A DNA stretch of 41,818 nt from Acidobacteriota bacterium (GTDB lineage Bacteria > Acidobacteriota > Vicinamibacteria > Fen-336). Both the position numbers and the translations under genes were made by a program. The stretch is from assembly GCA_022340585.1 (NCBI GenBank), contig JAJDNS010000142.1, forward strand, positions 1 to 41,818. The letters are read 5' to 3'. Below the pieces are notes generated by a model. It did no database searches and was not told where the DNA came from. It worked only from the letters and a program-made list of their open reading frames with translations. This document shows, in pieces, positions 1-7,457 of this stretch (position 1 is its first letter; every line of letters starts with the position of its first letter).

Positions 1-203
1 AGAATCGCAGCCACGTCGGCCTTCATATTCTCGGCGCGCAGGAGAACCCGCAGATCATCACCCTGCTTCAGCGGCTTGGCGAAGCGCGTGGCGGGGTTGC
101 CCAGCCGCGTCGCCCGGTGCTGCTGGGCGTGAGCGGGGGCGGCGACCACCAGGGCCATGACCAGACCGGTGGCCAACCCAATCAGTTTCTTAAAGCTCAT
201 CAT
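1..203 (-). CDS. Exported protein, N-terminal part only
   Basis: The reading frame starts at ATG 203 (a second ATG follows at 200) and runs off the left edge, so only about 67 residues are visible. They begin MMSFKKLIGLATGLVMALVV and continue with APAHAQQ, a clear Sec signal peptide with likely cleavage after AHA. The mature part is basic, with LGNPATRF and then LKQGDDLRVLLRAENMK. I do not recognise the family. GGGAG lies about 14 nt upstream, a distant Shine-Dalgarno site. The gene is divergent from the response regulator at 546, so the region between them should hold both promoters. Function cannot be assigned from this fragment. Confidence 0.7.
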   Translation of the reverse strand, partial: MMSFKKLIGLATGLVMALVVAAPAHAQQHRATRLGNPATRFAKPLKQGDDLRVLLRAENMKADVAAI

Positions 204-323
204 TGTCTCTCTCGCTCCCGTCTGTGGGGAAAAGGGCAGTCTCGGCGCACACCGAGACCCCCGGCACGGCCCCGAACAAGTACCACAGGCGCTCCCCGGC
301 CGGCAAGTCTGAAATCGCCCGAT

Positions 324-341
324 CCCGCCCCGCGGGGCGGG
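324..341. repeat. 18-bp perfect GC palindrome
   Basis: CCCGCCCCG (324-332) is followed immediately by its reverse complement CGGGGCGGG (333-341). It could form a cruciform or hairpin, or be a protein-binding site. There is no T-tract on either side, so a Rho-independent terminator is unlikely, and it lies upstream of both neighbouring genes. Confidence 0.5.
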
Positions 342-426
342 GTGAGGCGACGGGGACGCGGGGTTCACCACGCGGGCCGGGGGGGTTCGAACAGCCCGCG
401 GCGGCCAGATTGACGATTCGAAATAG

Positions 427-477
427 GCAATATGAACAATTCGAGGCTGTCGCAATATGAACAATTCGGAGACTGTC
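427..477 (+). repeat. Two tandem copies of a ~25-bp AT-rich unit
   Basis: GCAATATGAACAATTCG occurs at 427-443 and again at 452-468, a period of 25 bp. Each copy is followed by a similar tail (AGGCTGTC and GAGACTGTC). Two and a half helical turns between copies, an AT-rich core in a GC-rich genome, and a position 70-120 bp before a response-regulator start all suit a pair of regulator-binding sites. Autoregulation by the adjacent regulator is inference only. Confidence 0.5.
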
Positions 478-502
478 AAAATTCACAGGTATGTACTATA
501 AA
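474..502 (+). promoter_or_regulatory. Possible promoter of the response regulator
   Basis: TGTCAA (474-479) and TATAAA (497-502) are separated by 17 bp and lie about 44 bp before ATG 546. The -10 is reasonable and the -35 is poor. The -35 would overlap the end of the second 25-bp repeat copy, so a protein bound to the repeats could affect it. Confidence 0.3.
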
Positions 503-545
503 GATACGCGCCGAACGAGGGAGGCAAGAAGTCCCGAGAAGGCCC

Positions 546-1178
546 ATGCGCACACCGAGAATCCTCCTTGCCGAAGATCAAGCTCTGCTCCTCGAGCTCT
601 TCCATCGCTTGCTCGAGTCCGAGTTCGAGGTTGTGGGGAGCGTCGCTGACGGCGCCGCGCTGGTGGACGAAGCGGTGCGCCTCGAGCCGGACGTCATCGT
701 GACCGACGTGTCGATGCCTCGGATGGGGGGGATCGAGGCCGCTCGCCGACTGCGGGCAATCCTGCCGGCGTCACGCGTGGTGTTCCTGACCGTGAACGAA
801 GACCCGCGGCTCGCCGCCGAGGCCTTCCGGCTCGGCGCCTCCGCCTGGGTGCTCAAGTCCTCGACTTCGACCGAGCTCGTCCACGCCGTCCGCGAGGCGG
901 TGCAGGGGCGTCGCTACCTCACGCCCCTCGTGGCCCACGGGAACGTGAACGAGCTTCCCGCACCCGAGGACACCGAGGGCTCCGTCGAGCAGCTCACGCC
1001 CCGGGAGCGTGAGGTCCTGCAGCTCCTCGCCGAAGGCAAGCTGATGAAGGAGGTCGCCGGGGTCCTCGGGATCACCGCCCGGACCGTGGCCTTCCACAAG
1101 TACCGGATGATGGAGACCCTCGGCATTCGCTCGAGCGCCGAGCTCATCCAGTTCGCGGTGAGGAACCGCGTCGTCTGA
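546..1178 (+). CDS. NarL/FixJ-type response regulator (REC + LuxR HTH)
   Basis: This 210-residue transcription factor is controlled by phosphorylation. Residues 4-120 form a receiver domain. The acidic pocket is E10/D11, the phosphoacceptor is D54 in the context IVTDVSMP, and T82 and K104 are the conserved switch residues. Residues 147-210 form a LuxR/GerE helix-turn-helix beginning LTPREREVLQLLAEG. The frame is open upstream to 432, but homology starts at MRTPRILLAEDQ, so ATG 546 is chosen; GAGAAGG lies close upstream and GGGAGGC further out. No histidine kinase is adjacent, so it is an orphan regulator here. An inverted repeat at 1203-1218 follows it and precedes the metalloprotease gene, a conceivable target. 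Confidence 0.93.
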   Translation: MRTPRILLAEDQALLLELFHRLLESEFEVVGSVADGAALVDEAVRLEPDVIVTDVSMPRMGGIEAARRLRAILPASRVVFLTVNEDPRLAAEAFRLGASAWVLKSSTSTELVHAVREAVQGRRYLTPLVAHGNVNELPAPEDTEGSVEQLTPREREVLQLLAEGKLMKEVAGVLGITARTVAFHKYRMMETLGIRSSAELIQFAVRNRVV

Positions 1179-1202
1179 GCCCGGGCCCGTGGCGTTTGGC
1201 GC

Positions 1203-1218
1203 CTGTCAACCCTGACAG
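1203..1218. promoter_or_regulatory. CTGTCA-accc-TGACAG inverted repeat
   Basis: Perfect 6-bp arms flank a 4-nt spacer, between the regulator stop and the metalloprotease start. CTGTC also occurs in both tails of the repeats upstream of the regulator (near 447-451 and 473-477), so this may be the same kind of operator. A weak hairpin with no T-tract is the alternative. Confidence 0.35.
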
Positions 1219-1273
1219 TTGTGGCCGGGGCGGGCGAGGGGTAGGAGACGGGCATCGGACACTGGAGGAGGTC

Positions 1274-2812
1274 ATGACTCGGACGTCCCTGCTTCTCGTC
1301 GCCCTGGCTGGCGCCCTGCTCGCCTCTCCCACCCACGCCGGCCAGGTCTCCTGGAGGCAGGCCATCGCCGAGAAGCTGGCGGCGCTCCGCGAGGGAAGGG
1401 TGGACCGACCCCTGCTCCACCGGCAGCAGCTCGCCTCTCTCCGCTACGTGTACTACCGCGCGCACGACGGCGAGCAGCGCGACGCCCTCGAGCGGACGCT
1501 CCCGGACGAGGCCGAGCAGACGCGCTTCCGCGCGATGAGGGAGGGCGTCGAGTCCGAAGCGCTCGATCTTCTCGACGAGTTCTACGGTGTCCGCGACGGC
1601 TTGAAGGCCCTCGCGGTGCGCGACACCGACGGCGACGGGATCCCCGACTACCGAGTGAGCGACTACTACGGGAAGTTCTCCGAGGGCGACATCGACGTCG
1701 ACGGTGACGGGGTGAGGAACGTCTACGACGATCACCCCTACGACCCCGCGAAAGGGGGGCGAGACGCCGACGGCGACGGCATCCCCGACGACGGGTTCGT
1801 CGACCAGAACTCCAACGGCCTCCCCGATCACCTGGACTGGGGCATTCACGGGCGCGACCCGGAGCTGGTGAGGATCCAGCTCGGGCTGTTCCGCGACCAC
1901 AAGATCATCCTGGTGGAGCGGAATGCCGAGTTCGACCTGGCCCTGGCCCGGGCGGTGGACGACGTGGCCCGGCGAGTGCTCCGCCGCTACTTCCAGGAGG
2001 AGCCGGTCCTTCCGACCCTGCGGACGGTGGCGGTGGAGAAGACCGCTCTCCTCAACGCGCTCCTGGCGCTCGTGGCCGAGGACACCACCAGTGCCCAGGT
2101 TTTCTCGCAGACCCAGTCCCTCACGGTCTACGGCCCGGGACGGGAGACGGCCGACGACCTCGGCCTCCTCGGGCTCCTGGCCCACGAGATCGGCCACAGC
2201 TACCACATGAGTCTCGACTGGGATGCTGCTCACCCCGAGCGGGAGAACCAGCGGACCGACTTCCCTGTGCCCCACTTCGTGAAGCTGGTGGCTCGCTTCG
2301 GATGGACCCCGGGGGAGTACTACGACGGTCAGTTCGGGGACGACCCGCCGAGGCCGCTGTTCCTCTACACCGGCATGTCGGAGCCCACGTTCCTCCTGAA
2401 GGGCAAGACCCCCGACGAGTGGGAGGGATGGCTGAACGCGATCTACGAGAAGCTCGGCGAGCCCGAGGACTATCTCGAGCACGCCTCGTTCGCCGAGGAA
2501 GCGGTGGTGGGGGACTACTCGCTCTCCACCCCCTACGAGTGGTACGGCGACAACCTCCTGGCCTACGTCGTTCACACCCTCGAGGAGTTCGTCGTCGATC
2601 GGATCCGCGCCGAGAGTGGCGCGCAGGGAGCGGACGCGGCGGTGGCGGCTGCGCGCCAGGGGATCACGGACTCTCTCCGCGCGGTCTGGCCGGCCTTCTA
2701 CCACCGCAACATCGGTCCGGAGGCGCTGGCCTACTTCGGGGAGACGTTCCCGATCTCCGAAGACGATCGCCGGGCCCTGGTCGAGCGCTACATCGATCCG
2801 GTCATCCCCTGA
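1274..2812 (+). CDS. Secreted zinc metalloprotease with calcium-binding repeats
   Basis: This 512-residue protein starts at ATG 1274, preceded by GGAGG (1264-1268). Residues 1-22 are a signal peptide ending THAG. Residues 117-190 carry three aspartate-rich repeats of the thrombospondin type-3/EF-hand-like kind (DTDGDGIPD at 117, DVDGDGVRN at 141, DADGDGIPD at 164), expected to bind calcium. HEIGH at 304-308 is a zincin motif (HExxH) with the glutamate as catalytic base. The third zinc ligand is not obvious; E and H residues follow downstream. It probably hydrolyses protein outside the cytoplasm. I do not recognise a named peptidase family, and the substrate is unknown. The upstream frame to 1196 is non-homologous and was excluded. 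Confidence 0.8.
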   Translation: MTRTSLLLVALAGALLASPTHAGQVSWRQAIAEKLAALREGRVDRPLLHRQQLASLRYVYYRAHDGEQRDALERTLPDEAEQTRFRAMREGVESEALDLLDEFYGVRDGLKALAVRDTDGDGIPDYRVSDYYGKFSEGDIDVDGDGVRNVYDDHPYDPAKGGRDADGDGIPDDGFVDQNSNGLPDHLDWGIHGRDPELVRIQLGLFRDHKIILVERNAEFDLALARAVDDVARRVLRRYFQEEPVLPTLRTVAVEKTALLNALLALVAEDTTSAQVFSQTQSLTVYGPGRETADDLGLLGLLAHEIGHSYHMSLDWDAAHPERENQRTDFPVPHFVKLVARFGWTPGEYYDGQFGDDPPRPLFLYTGMSEPTFLLKGKTPDEWEGWLNAIYEKLGEPEDYLEHASFAEEAVVGDYSLSTPYEWYGDNLLAYVVHTLEEFVVDRIRAESGAQGADAAVAAARQGITDSLRAVWPAFYHRNIGPEALAYFGETFPISEDDRRALVERYIDPVIP

Positions 2813-3021
2813 CCCGCCTCTCCCGGTGACTTCATCGGAGGCCAGCGAGCGCCGTGCCGCGGCCCCGGGGTGGCAGAAGACGGCCGGGTCAAGCCCGGAA
2901 GAAGAATGTGATCAAAGGCCGCGCAAATCCCTCCGATTTCTGGCAAAATGAGCGCCGGCCACCAGCCGGTTGCGGATCGCCACGGAGGCGAGGCCGCTGA
3001 GGCGGGACGCCAGAACACCAG

Positions 3022-4143
3022 ATGACGACGACAAGCGACACCCTGCGTCTCCGCTCCCTGGTGACCTGCGTGACCCTGCTCGTCCTCGCCGTCGGCTCCG
3101 CGGTCGAGGCGGGTCAGCCCGAAGCCGACGGGATCGCCGACACAACGCCCCCCGTGGCCCTGCTCCCGGGGGGCGCGGGGAGCACCGTCCCGACCCCTGA
3201 CCGCGAGGTTCTGCGCCTCCTCATCCAGCTCGACCCCGGAGCCCTCGGGCCCCTCTCGATCGGGTCTCCCAATGCAGGCCTTCTGTTCAACCCCCGGCCC
3301 ATGCCGGAAGGGCGTCTGTGGAAGATCCGCAACGAGCGCGAGACCTGGGGGACGACGGAGACCATCGAATACGTCATCAAGGCAATCGAGGCGGTGGACA
3401 GGCAGTTCCCGGGCTCGCCGGCGCTCGTGATCGGCGACATGAGCGACCCCGACGGCGGTCGGCTCAACTGGCACGCATCCCACCAGGTGGGGCGCGACGT
3501 GGACATCGGCTTCTACCACCGTCACGAAGTCGAGACCTTCCGGCGGGGCCGAAAGGGCGACCTCGATCTGCCGCGGACCTGGGCTCTCGTTCGGGCCCTC
3601 ATCACCCAGACCGACGTCGACCGCATCTTCGTGGACCGGTCGATACAGCGCTACCTCTTCTCCCACGCGGTTGAGATCGGGGAGGACCGGGCGTGGCTGG
3701 ACCACATCTTCGGGCGCAAGACCGGGGGCAAGGACGCGATCATCCAGCACGTCCGGCGGCACCGGGACCACCTCCACGTGCGCTTCTACAACCCGCGGGC
3801 CCAGGAGTGGGGCCGCGTGGCCTACCCGTTGCTGGTGAAAGCCGGGCTCGCGCCTGGACCGACGGTCACCCACCGGGTGCGGAGCGGCGAGACGTTGTCG
3901 CACCTCTCCCGGCGCTACGGAACCAGCACCCGAGCCATCCGTCGCGCCAACGGGCTCCGCGGCTCCATGATCCGGGCCGGCCGGCGCTACGTGATCCCGA
4001 TCCGGAAGATCCCTTCGGAGGCCGCGCCCATCGTGGTCCCGGCCCGCACACTGCCGCCCAACCCTGGTCCGACCGCGGTCGAAAGCGACGCCCCGGATCT
4101 GCCCGGGGACGGCGCGGGCGCCTCGCTGGCCGGGCGTCCCTGA
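3022..4143 (+). CDS. MepA-like (M74) murein endopeptidase with LysM domain
   Basis: This 373-residue exported protein begins with a signal peptide (hydrophobic stretch LVTCVTLLVLAVGSAVEAG). The middle resembles penicillin-insensitive murein endopeptidases of the LAS metallopeptidase group. HASHQVGRDVD (151-161) supplies H154 and D161, and HRDHLHVRF (247-255) supplies H250 and H252 as zinc ligands and catalytic residues. Such enzymes cut the D-Ala-mDAP cross-link of peptidoglycan in the periplasm. A LysM domain (about 284-329, HRVRSGETLSHLSRRYG) should anchor it to glycan. The tail is proline-rich. E. coli MepA lacks LysM, so this is a fused variant. No strong Shine-Dalgarno precedes ATG 3022. 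It stands alone, with about 200 bp of non-coding DNA on each side. Confidence 0.87.
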   Translation: MTTTSDTLRLRSLVTCVTLLVLAVGSAVEAGQPEADGIADTTPPVALLPGGAGSTVPTPDREVLRLLIQLDPGALGPLSIGSPNAGLLFNPRPMPEGRLWKIRNERETWGTTETIEYVIKAIEAVDRQFPGSPALVIGDMSDPDGGRLNWHASHQVGRDVDIGFYHRHEVETFRRGRKGDLDLPRTWALVRALITQTDVDRIFVDRSIQRYLFSHAVEIGEDRAWLDHIFGRKTGGKDAIIQHVRRHRDHLHVRFYNPRAQEWGRVAYPLLVKAGLAPGPTVTHRVRSGETLSHLSRRYGTSTRAIRRANGLRGSMIRAGRRYVIPIRKIPSEAAPIVVPARTLPPNPGPTAVESDAPDLPGDGAGASLAGRP

Positions 4144-4368
4144 ACCCCGGCGACCTCTGGCGCATGCGTGCCCGAGGCGCCCCCCGCCACCTCTCCTCTC
4201 TCGTTGCCGGTTGACCCTCCGTCCGCCGGCGGGTACCTTGCTGTCAGCGGTTCCCGGTTGGCGAGTCGGTCGTGGGCCGGGTGCAAATCGTCGTCCCGAG
4301 GGTGCCTCGGCGGATCCCTCGCCGCGTGGCACGAGGGCGCACCTCCGGGCGACCACGGAGGGAGGAGC

Positions 4369-4878
4369 ATGGACCTCGTCGACAAGATCCAGGAAGGTCA
4401 GAACTTCCTGGAGAAGATCGCGAGCAAGATCCCCGGCTTCAGGGGATATCGCGACAAGGAGCGGCGCCGCGAGGCGGACCGGGTCAGCCGCGAGCACATG
4501 GCGGTCCAGCTCGAGGGGGCGAAGAAGGATCTCGACACCCTCGCCTCGAACGCCAGCCGCGTGGGCGCCCTCGACGCCATCAACGACATCGAGACCGCCC
4601 GCAAGCGCCTGGACAAGGTCGCGGCCCGGATCCGCTATGCGGACCGTGGCTACGCCGGCTTCTTCGACGCGATCAAGGTGGACGACGCCACGCTCGACCG
4701 GGTCTACCGGTTCGACCTGGCGCTGCTCACCGGGGTCGGGGAAGCGCGGGAGTCGGCCCGGGCGGCGGGGGCCGCGGCCGGAGGGGTGGGACCGGCCCTC
4801 GAGGCGTTCATCGGCAACCTCGACGCCCTCGACGACGCCCTCGGCGAGCGCGAGCAGATCCTGTCCGGAGTGAAGTAG
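4369..4878 (+). CDS. Alpha-helical protein paired with SPFH protein
   Basis: This 169-residue cytoplasmic protein has no signal peptide or membrane segment. It is rich in charged residues and alanine with heptad-like spacing ([15 protein letters not shown], then [20 protein letters not shown]), so a long helical or coiled-coil fold is likely. ATG 4369 is preceded by GGAGGGAGGAGC, an excellent ribosome site; longer upstream frames to 4168 lack such support. It ends 8 nt before the SPFH gene, whose ribosome site overlaps this stop, so the two are almost certainly co-translated. I do not recognise a named family. A role as structural or membrane-remodelling partner of the SPFH protein is inference from this pairing. 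Confidence 0.8.
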   Translation: MDLVDKIQEGQNFLEKIASKIPGFRGYRDKERRREADRVSREHMAVQLEGAKKDLDTLASNASRVGALDAINDIETARKRLDKVAARIRYADRGYAGFFDAIKVDDATLDRVYRFDLALLTGVGEARESARAAGAAAGGVGPALEAFIGNLDALDDALGEREQILSGVK

Positions 4879-4886
4879 GAGAAACC

Positions 4887-5996
4887 ATGGCCCTTCTCGA
4901 GCTCATCCAGTACTTCGACCCGACCGGCTCCGAGATCGTTCACCGGGAGCCGCCCTCGGGCTCCGCCGACATCAGGTTCGGCGCCCAGCTGATCGTCCAG
5001 GACAACCAGTGGGCGGTGTTCTTCCGTGACGGCAAAGCCCTGGACACCCTGACGTCGGGGAGGCACACGCTCACCACGGTCAACCTGCCACTGCTCACCC
5101 GGGTGATGGGGCTCCCCTTCGGCGGCGAGTCGCCCTTCCAGGCCCAGGTCTACTTCGTCAGCCGACAGACCTTCACCGACCTCAAGTGGGGCACCAAGGA
5201 GCCCATCGTCTTCCGGGACTCCGAGCTCTCGATGGTGCGCCTCCGGTCCTTCGGCACCTTCTCGATGAAGGTCGTGGATCCCGGGATCTTCATCCAGCAA
5301 CTCGTGGGCACCCGCGGGGTCTACACCACCGACGCCATCGAGGACTTCCTCCGCTCCATCTGCGTGGCCCGGCTGAACGACCTCCTCGGCGAGACCCTCA
5401 AGACGGTGCTCGACCTGCCGCGCTACTACGACGAGCTCTCCGGCGCTCTCAAGGGTCGAGTGGCCGACGACTTCGGCAAGTACGGGGTCGAGCTCGTCGA
5501 CTTCCTCATCGGGGCCATCACGCCCCCCGAGGAGGTGCAGAAGATGATCGACGAGCGCGCCGGGATGGGCGCGGTCGGCGACATGCAGAAGTACATGGCC
5601 TACAAGACGGCCCGCGCGGTGGAGGCGGCGGCCGAGAACCCGGGCGAGACCGGGGGGGCCGCGGGTATGGGCCTTGGCGCCGGCATCGGGATGATGATGC
5701 CCCAGATGATGGCGGGCGCCATCGCCAGGGCGACGCAGGCGCAGGGCCCGGGCGGCACGCCCCCCGCGGCTCCGGGGACCCCGCCCGGTGCCGGGAGCGC
5801 TGGAGCGGCGGCCCCTCCGGCCGCGCCCGTGGTCACCGAGCGTCGCGAGATCACTCCGGGGATGAGCCTCGACGAGGTGAGGGGGCTGTTCGGGAACCCG
5901 ACCGGCGAGGTGGTCTTCGGAAACAGGACCCGCTGGAGCTTCGCCGACATCACCGTCATCTTCGAGGACGGCAAGGTCACCGAGGTGAAGTTCTAG
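4887..5996 (+). CDS. SPFH/Band-7 protein with SmpA/OmlA-like C-terminal domain
   Basis: This 369-residue protein resembles the YdjI-type SPFH family. The SPFH core spans about residues 20-245 ([16 protein letters not shown], then the [16 protein letters not shown] strand, then [21 protein letters not shown]). A glycine/alanine/proline-rich linker follows (about 250-320, including [16 protein letters not shown]). The last 45 residues, beginning [19 protein letters not shown], look like an SmpA/OmlA (BamE-like) two-layer fold, where relatives usually have a zinc ribbon. SPFH proteins form ring or cage scaffolds on membranes and respond to envelope stress. There is no N-terminal membrane helix. 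AGGAG overlapping the upstream stop sets ATG 4887. The exact role is unknown. Confidence 0.83.
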   Translation: MALLELIQYFDPTGSEIVHREPPSGSADIRFGAQLIVQDNQWAVFFRDGKALDTLTSGRHTLTTVNLPLLTRVMGLPFGGESPFQAQVYFVSRQTFTDLKWGTKEPIVFRDSELSMVRLRSFGTFSMKVVDPGIFIQQLVGTRGVYTTDAIEDFLRSICVARLNDLLGETLKTVLDLPRYYDELSGALKGRVADDFGKYGVELVDFLIGAITPPEEVQKMIDERAGMGAVGDMQKYMAYKTARAVEAAAENPGETGGAAGMGLGAGIGMMMPQMMAGAIARATQAQGPGGTPPAAPGTPPGAGSAGAAAPPAAPVVTERREITPGMSLDEVRGLFGNPTGEVVFGNRTRWSFADITVIFEDGKVTEVKF

Positions 5997-6002
5997 CTCC
6001 GA

Positions 6003-6619
6003 CTACTCGCCCGGCCTCGGCGCCGCCGAGGGCCTGGTGAGCACACCGAGATCAGCACGAGGAACGACCAGAGCATGGCGCGCCGGACGCCCCGCTCGCG
6101 CGCGTCGACGTAGACCCAGGTGGGGAGCAGGAACCACAGGAAGACGGAGGCGAGGCCGCAGACCCCGGCGGCAGCCGCGCGGAGCTTCTCGGCGGGGCTG
6201 TCGGTTCACGGCTCCCAGCGACCCTCGAGGTCCTCGATCTTGAGGTAGAGGTTGCCGAGGGCCGACCCGTCCTCCGCCTGCAGCGGCGCCGAGAACACCA
6301 TCCAGTCGTCGCGGTCTCCGTAGCGCCGCAATTCGGCCCACGGGGTGTCGTCCGGGTCGTCGGGGTTGGTCGACGCCCACGCCCCAGACGAACCGGCGCC
6401 CCTGGGCGACCTCCTCGAAGTACCGGGCCTGGATCCCGCTCACGATCGTGGGATCGACGGGGATGGCGGTGATCTGGGCAGCCAGCTCCTCCAGGTAGCT
6501 GCGCGCCTTCTCCACGACCTGGACCCGCTGGAGCCGCTTCTCCTCGCGCTCCGCCCCCGATGACCGGGTGTCGGGGTATTCGGTTCCCGGCGTCGGAGCG
6601 CGAGCCGGAAGAGGATCAC
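6003..6619 (-). pseudogene. Decayed sensor/membrane-protein gene
   Basis: Protein-like sequence is spread over several minus-strand frames. A GTG at 6619 overlaps the stop of the upstream LOG gene (GTGA) and opens VILFRLALRRRE. A shift near 6575 leads to AEREEKRLQRVQVVEKARSY and ITAIPVDPTIVSGIQARYF. A single extra G in the run at 6382-6385 is needed to pass from GRRFVW into ASTNPDDPDDTPWAELRRYG and NLYLKIEDLEGRWEP. An in-frame TGA (6206-6208) interrupts before AEKLRAAAAGV and the membrane segment FLWFLLPTWVYVDARERG. A last shift near 6045 reaches GVLTRPSAAPRPGE and a TAG at 6003. I read it as an inactivated gene with an extracytoplasmic or sensory part and a C-terminal membrane helix. Clustered sequencing errors are the alternative. 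Confidence 0.5.
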
Positions 6620-7197
6620 GCCTCGTCCGGGGTGATCCACTCGGGCCCCGCGCTGGGGCGTTGTGCCCGGAGCTCCTCCAGGAGCATGGCCGGGCTCTCC
6701 TCGACCACGATGAGACGGCGGTTCTCCGCGGAGACGAAGCCCGCCTGCACGGCCTGATCGAGCATTGCGACCAGGGGATCGTAGAAGCCCGCCACGTTCA
6801 GCACGCCCACCGGCTTGCGGTGGATGCCGAGCTGGCTCCAGGTGGCGATCTCGAAGAGCTCCTCGAGGGTGCCGAGCCCGCCGGGCAGGGCGATGAAGCC
6901 GTCGGAGAGCTCCGCCATCAGTGCCTTGCGGGCGTGCATGCTGGGGACCACCCGCATGTCGGCGACCTCCCGGTGAGCCAGCTCCCGGGCGGCGAGAGCG
7001 TGGGGAATCACGCCCACGACTCCGGCCCCGGCTCCCAGGGCGGCGTCGGCCACCACGCCCATGAGGCCGATGGAGCCTCCCCCGAAGACGAGCCCGATGC
7101 CAAGGGTGCCGAGGAGCTCGCCAACGCTGGCCGCAGCGGCCCGATACCGGGGGTCCGAGCCACAGCTCGAGCCACAGAAGACGCAGAGGCGGCGCAC
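6616..7197 (-). CDS. LOG-family nucleoside 5'-monophosphate phosphoribohydrolase
   Basis: This 193-residue protein belongs to the Lonely Guy/YgdH-like lysine-decarboxylase-fold family (TIGR00730 type). These release the base from nucleoside 5'-monophosphates; in plants and some bacteria the product is active cytokinin. Visible signatures are VFCGSSCG at the start, the nucleotide-binding loop GGGSIGLMG, and the catalytic PGGLGTLEE. The usual length is about 190 residues, so GTG 7197 (VRRLCVFCGSS) is chosen over the longer frame to 7287, which would overlap the preceding gene. No strong ribosome site is seen. It lies 11 nt after the small membrane protein gene and overlaps the start of a decayed gene. 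The physiological substrate is not predictable. Confidence 0.9.
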   Translation of the reverse strand: MRRLCVFCGSSCGSDPRYRAAAASVGELLGTLGIGLVFGGGSIGLMGVVADAALGAGAGVVGVIPHALAARELAHREVADMRVVPSMHARKALMAELSDGFIALPGGLGTLEELFEIATWSQLGIHRKPVGVLNVAGFYDPLVAMLDQAVQAGFVSAENRRLIVVEESPAMLLEELRAQRPSAGPEWITPDEA

Positions 7198-7208
7198 CGT
7201 GCCGGCTT

Positions 7209-7421
7209 TCAGCGTCCCTTGGGGAACAGGGCCAGCAGAAGGCCGAGGCCGGCCGCACCCGCGCAGGCGTAGCGTGCCATCTCCCAACGGCCGGCCGGCT
7301 TCTCCAGTCCTTCGCTCACGCTCACGCCAGCGGGCAGGGGCTCGTGCTTCTCGAGCTGCGATCCGGCATAGAAGAAGCCCAGTATGCCCAGGAGCAGCAG
7401 AATCCCACCGAAGTTGCGCAT
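7209..7421 (-). CDS. Small two-helix membrane protein
   Basis: A 70-residue protein beginning MRNFGGILLLLGILGFFYAG (first membrane helix), followed by a polar loop (SQLEKHEPLPAGVSVSEGLEK) and a second helix (YACAGAAGLGLLLALFPKG). An alternative start three codons earlier (7430, MSAMRNF) is possible. The size and shape resemble DUF3185-like small inner-membrane proteins, but I am not certain. It is divergent from the selenoprotein gene with about 30 bp between starts, so their promoters overlap around the TATAAT at 7446. It precedes the LOG gene by 11 nt and is probably co-transcribed with it. Function unknown. Confidence 0.68.
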   Translation of the reverse strand: MRNFGGILLLLGILGFFYAGSQLEKHEPLPAGVSVSEGLEKPAGRWEMARYACAGAAGLGLLLALFPKGR

Positions 7422-7445
7422 GGCCGACATGTTACACCGGAGTCC

Positions 7446-7451
7446 TATAAT
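7446..7451 (+). promoter_or_regulatory. -10 box of the selenoprotein gene (leaderless)
   Basis: A perfect TATAAT lies only 6 nt before ATG 7458. Transcription would begin at or next to the start codon, and there is no Shine-Dalgarno sequence, so the mRNA is probably leaderless. No clear -35 is visible at 16-18 bp. Confidence 0.5.
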
Positions 7452-7457
7452 GGGGGC

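Larger units (their letters stand above)
204..545. other. Divergent intergenic region with repeats
   Basis: These 342 bp lie between two divergent starts, and I see no convincing coding frame. The left two thirds are GC-rich and hold an 18-bp perfect palindrome at 324-341. The right third (about 410-505) is abruptly AT-rich and holds a tandem repeat of 25-bp period plus a possible promoter. The short frames that can be opened here (for example 203-460 on + and 190-486 on -) lack protein-like composition. Confidence 0.6.

Noticed and set aside
914..2704. Long minus-strand open frame opposite the metalloprotease gene
   Set aside because: It is a GC-driven antisense shadow: composition follows the complement of the + gene, no motif is present, and the + frame has signal peptide, HEIGH and repeats.
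2788..4497. Long minus-strand open frame opposite the M74 endopeptidase gene
   Set aside because: Arginine/proline/glycine-rich shadow frame without domains; the + strand encodes clear catalytic motifs.
6206..6208. TGA inside the decayed gene as a second selenocysteine codon
   Set aside because: The context (RWEP-TGA-TDSPAEK) is no redox motif, no hairpin follows, and frameshifts on both sides show decay.
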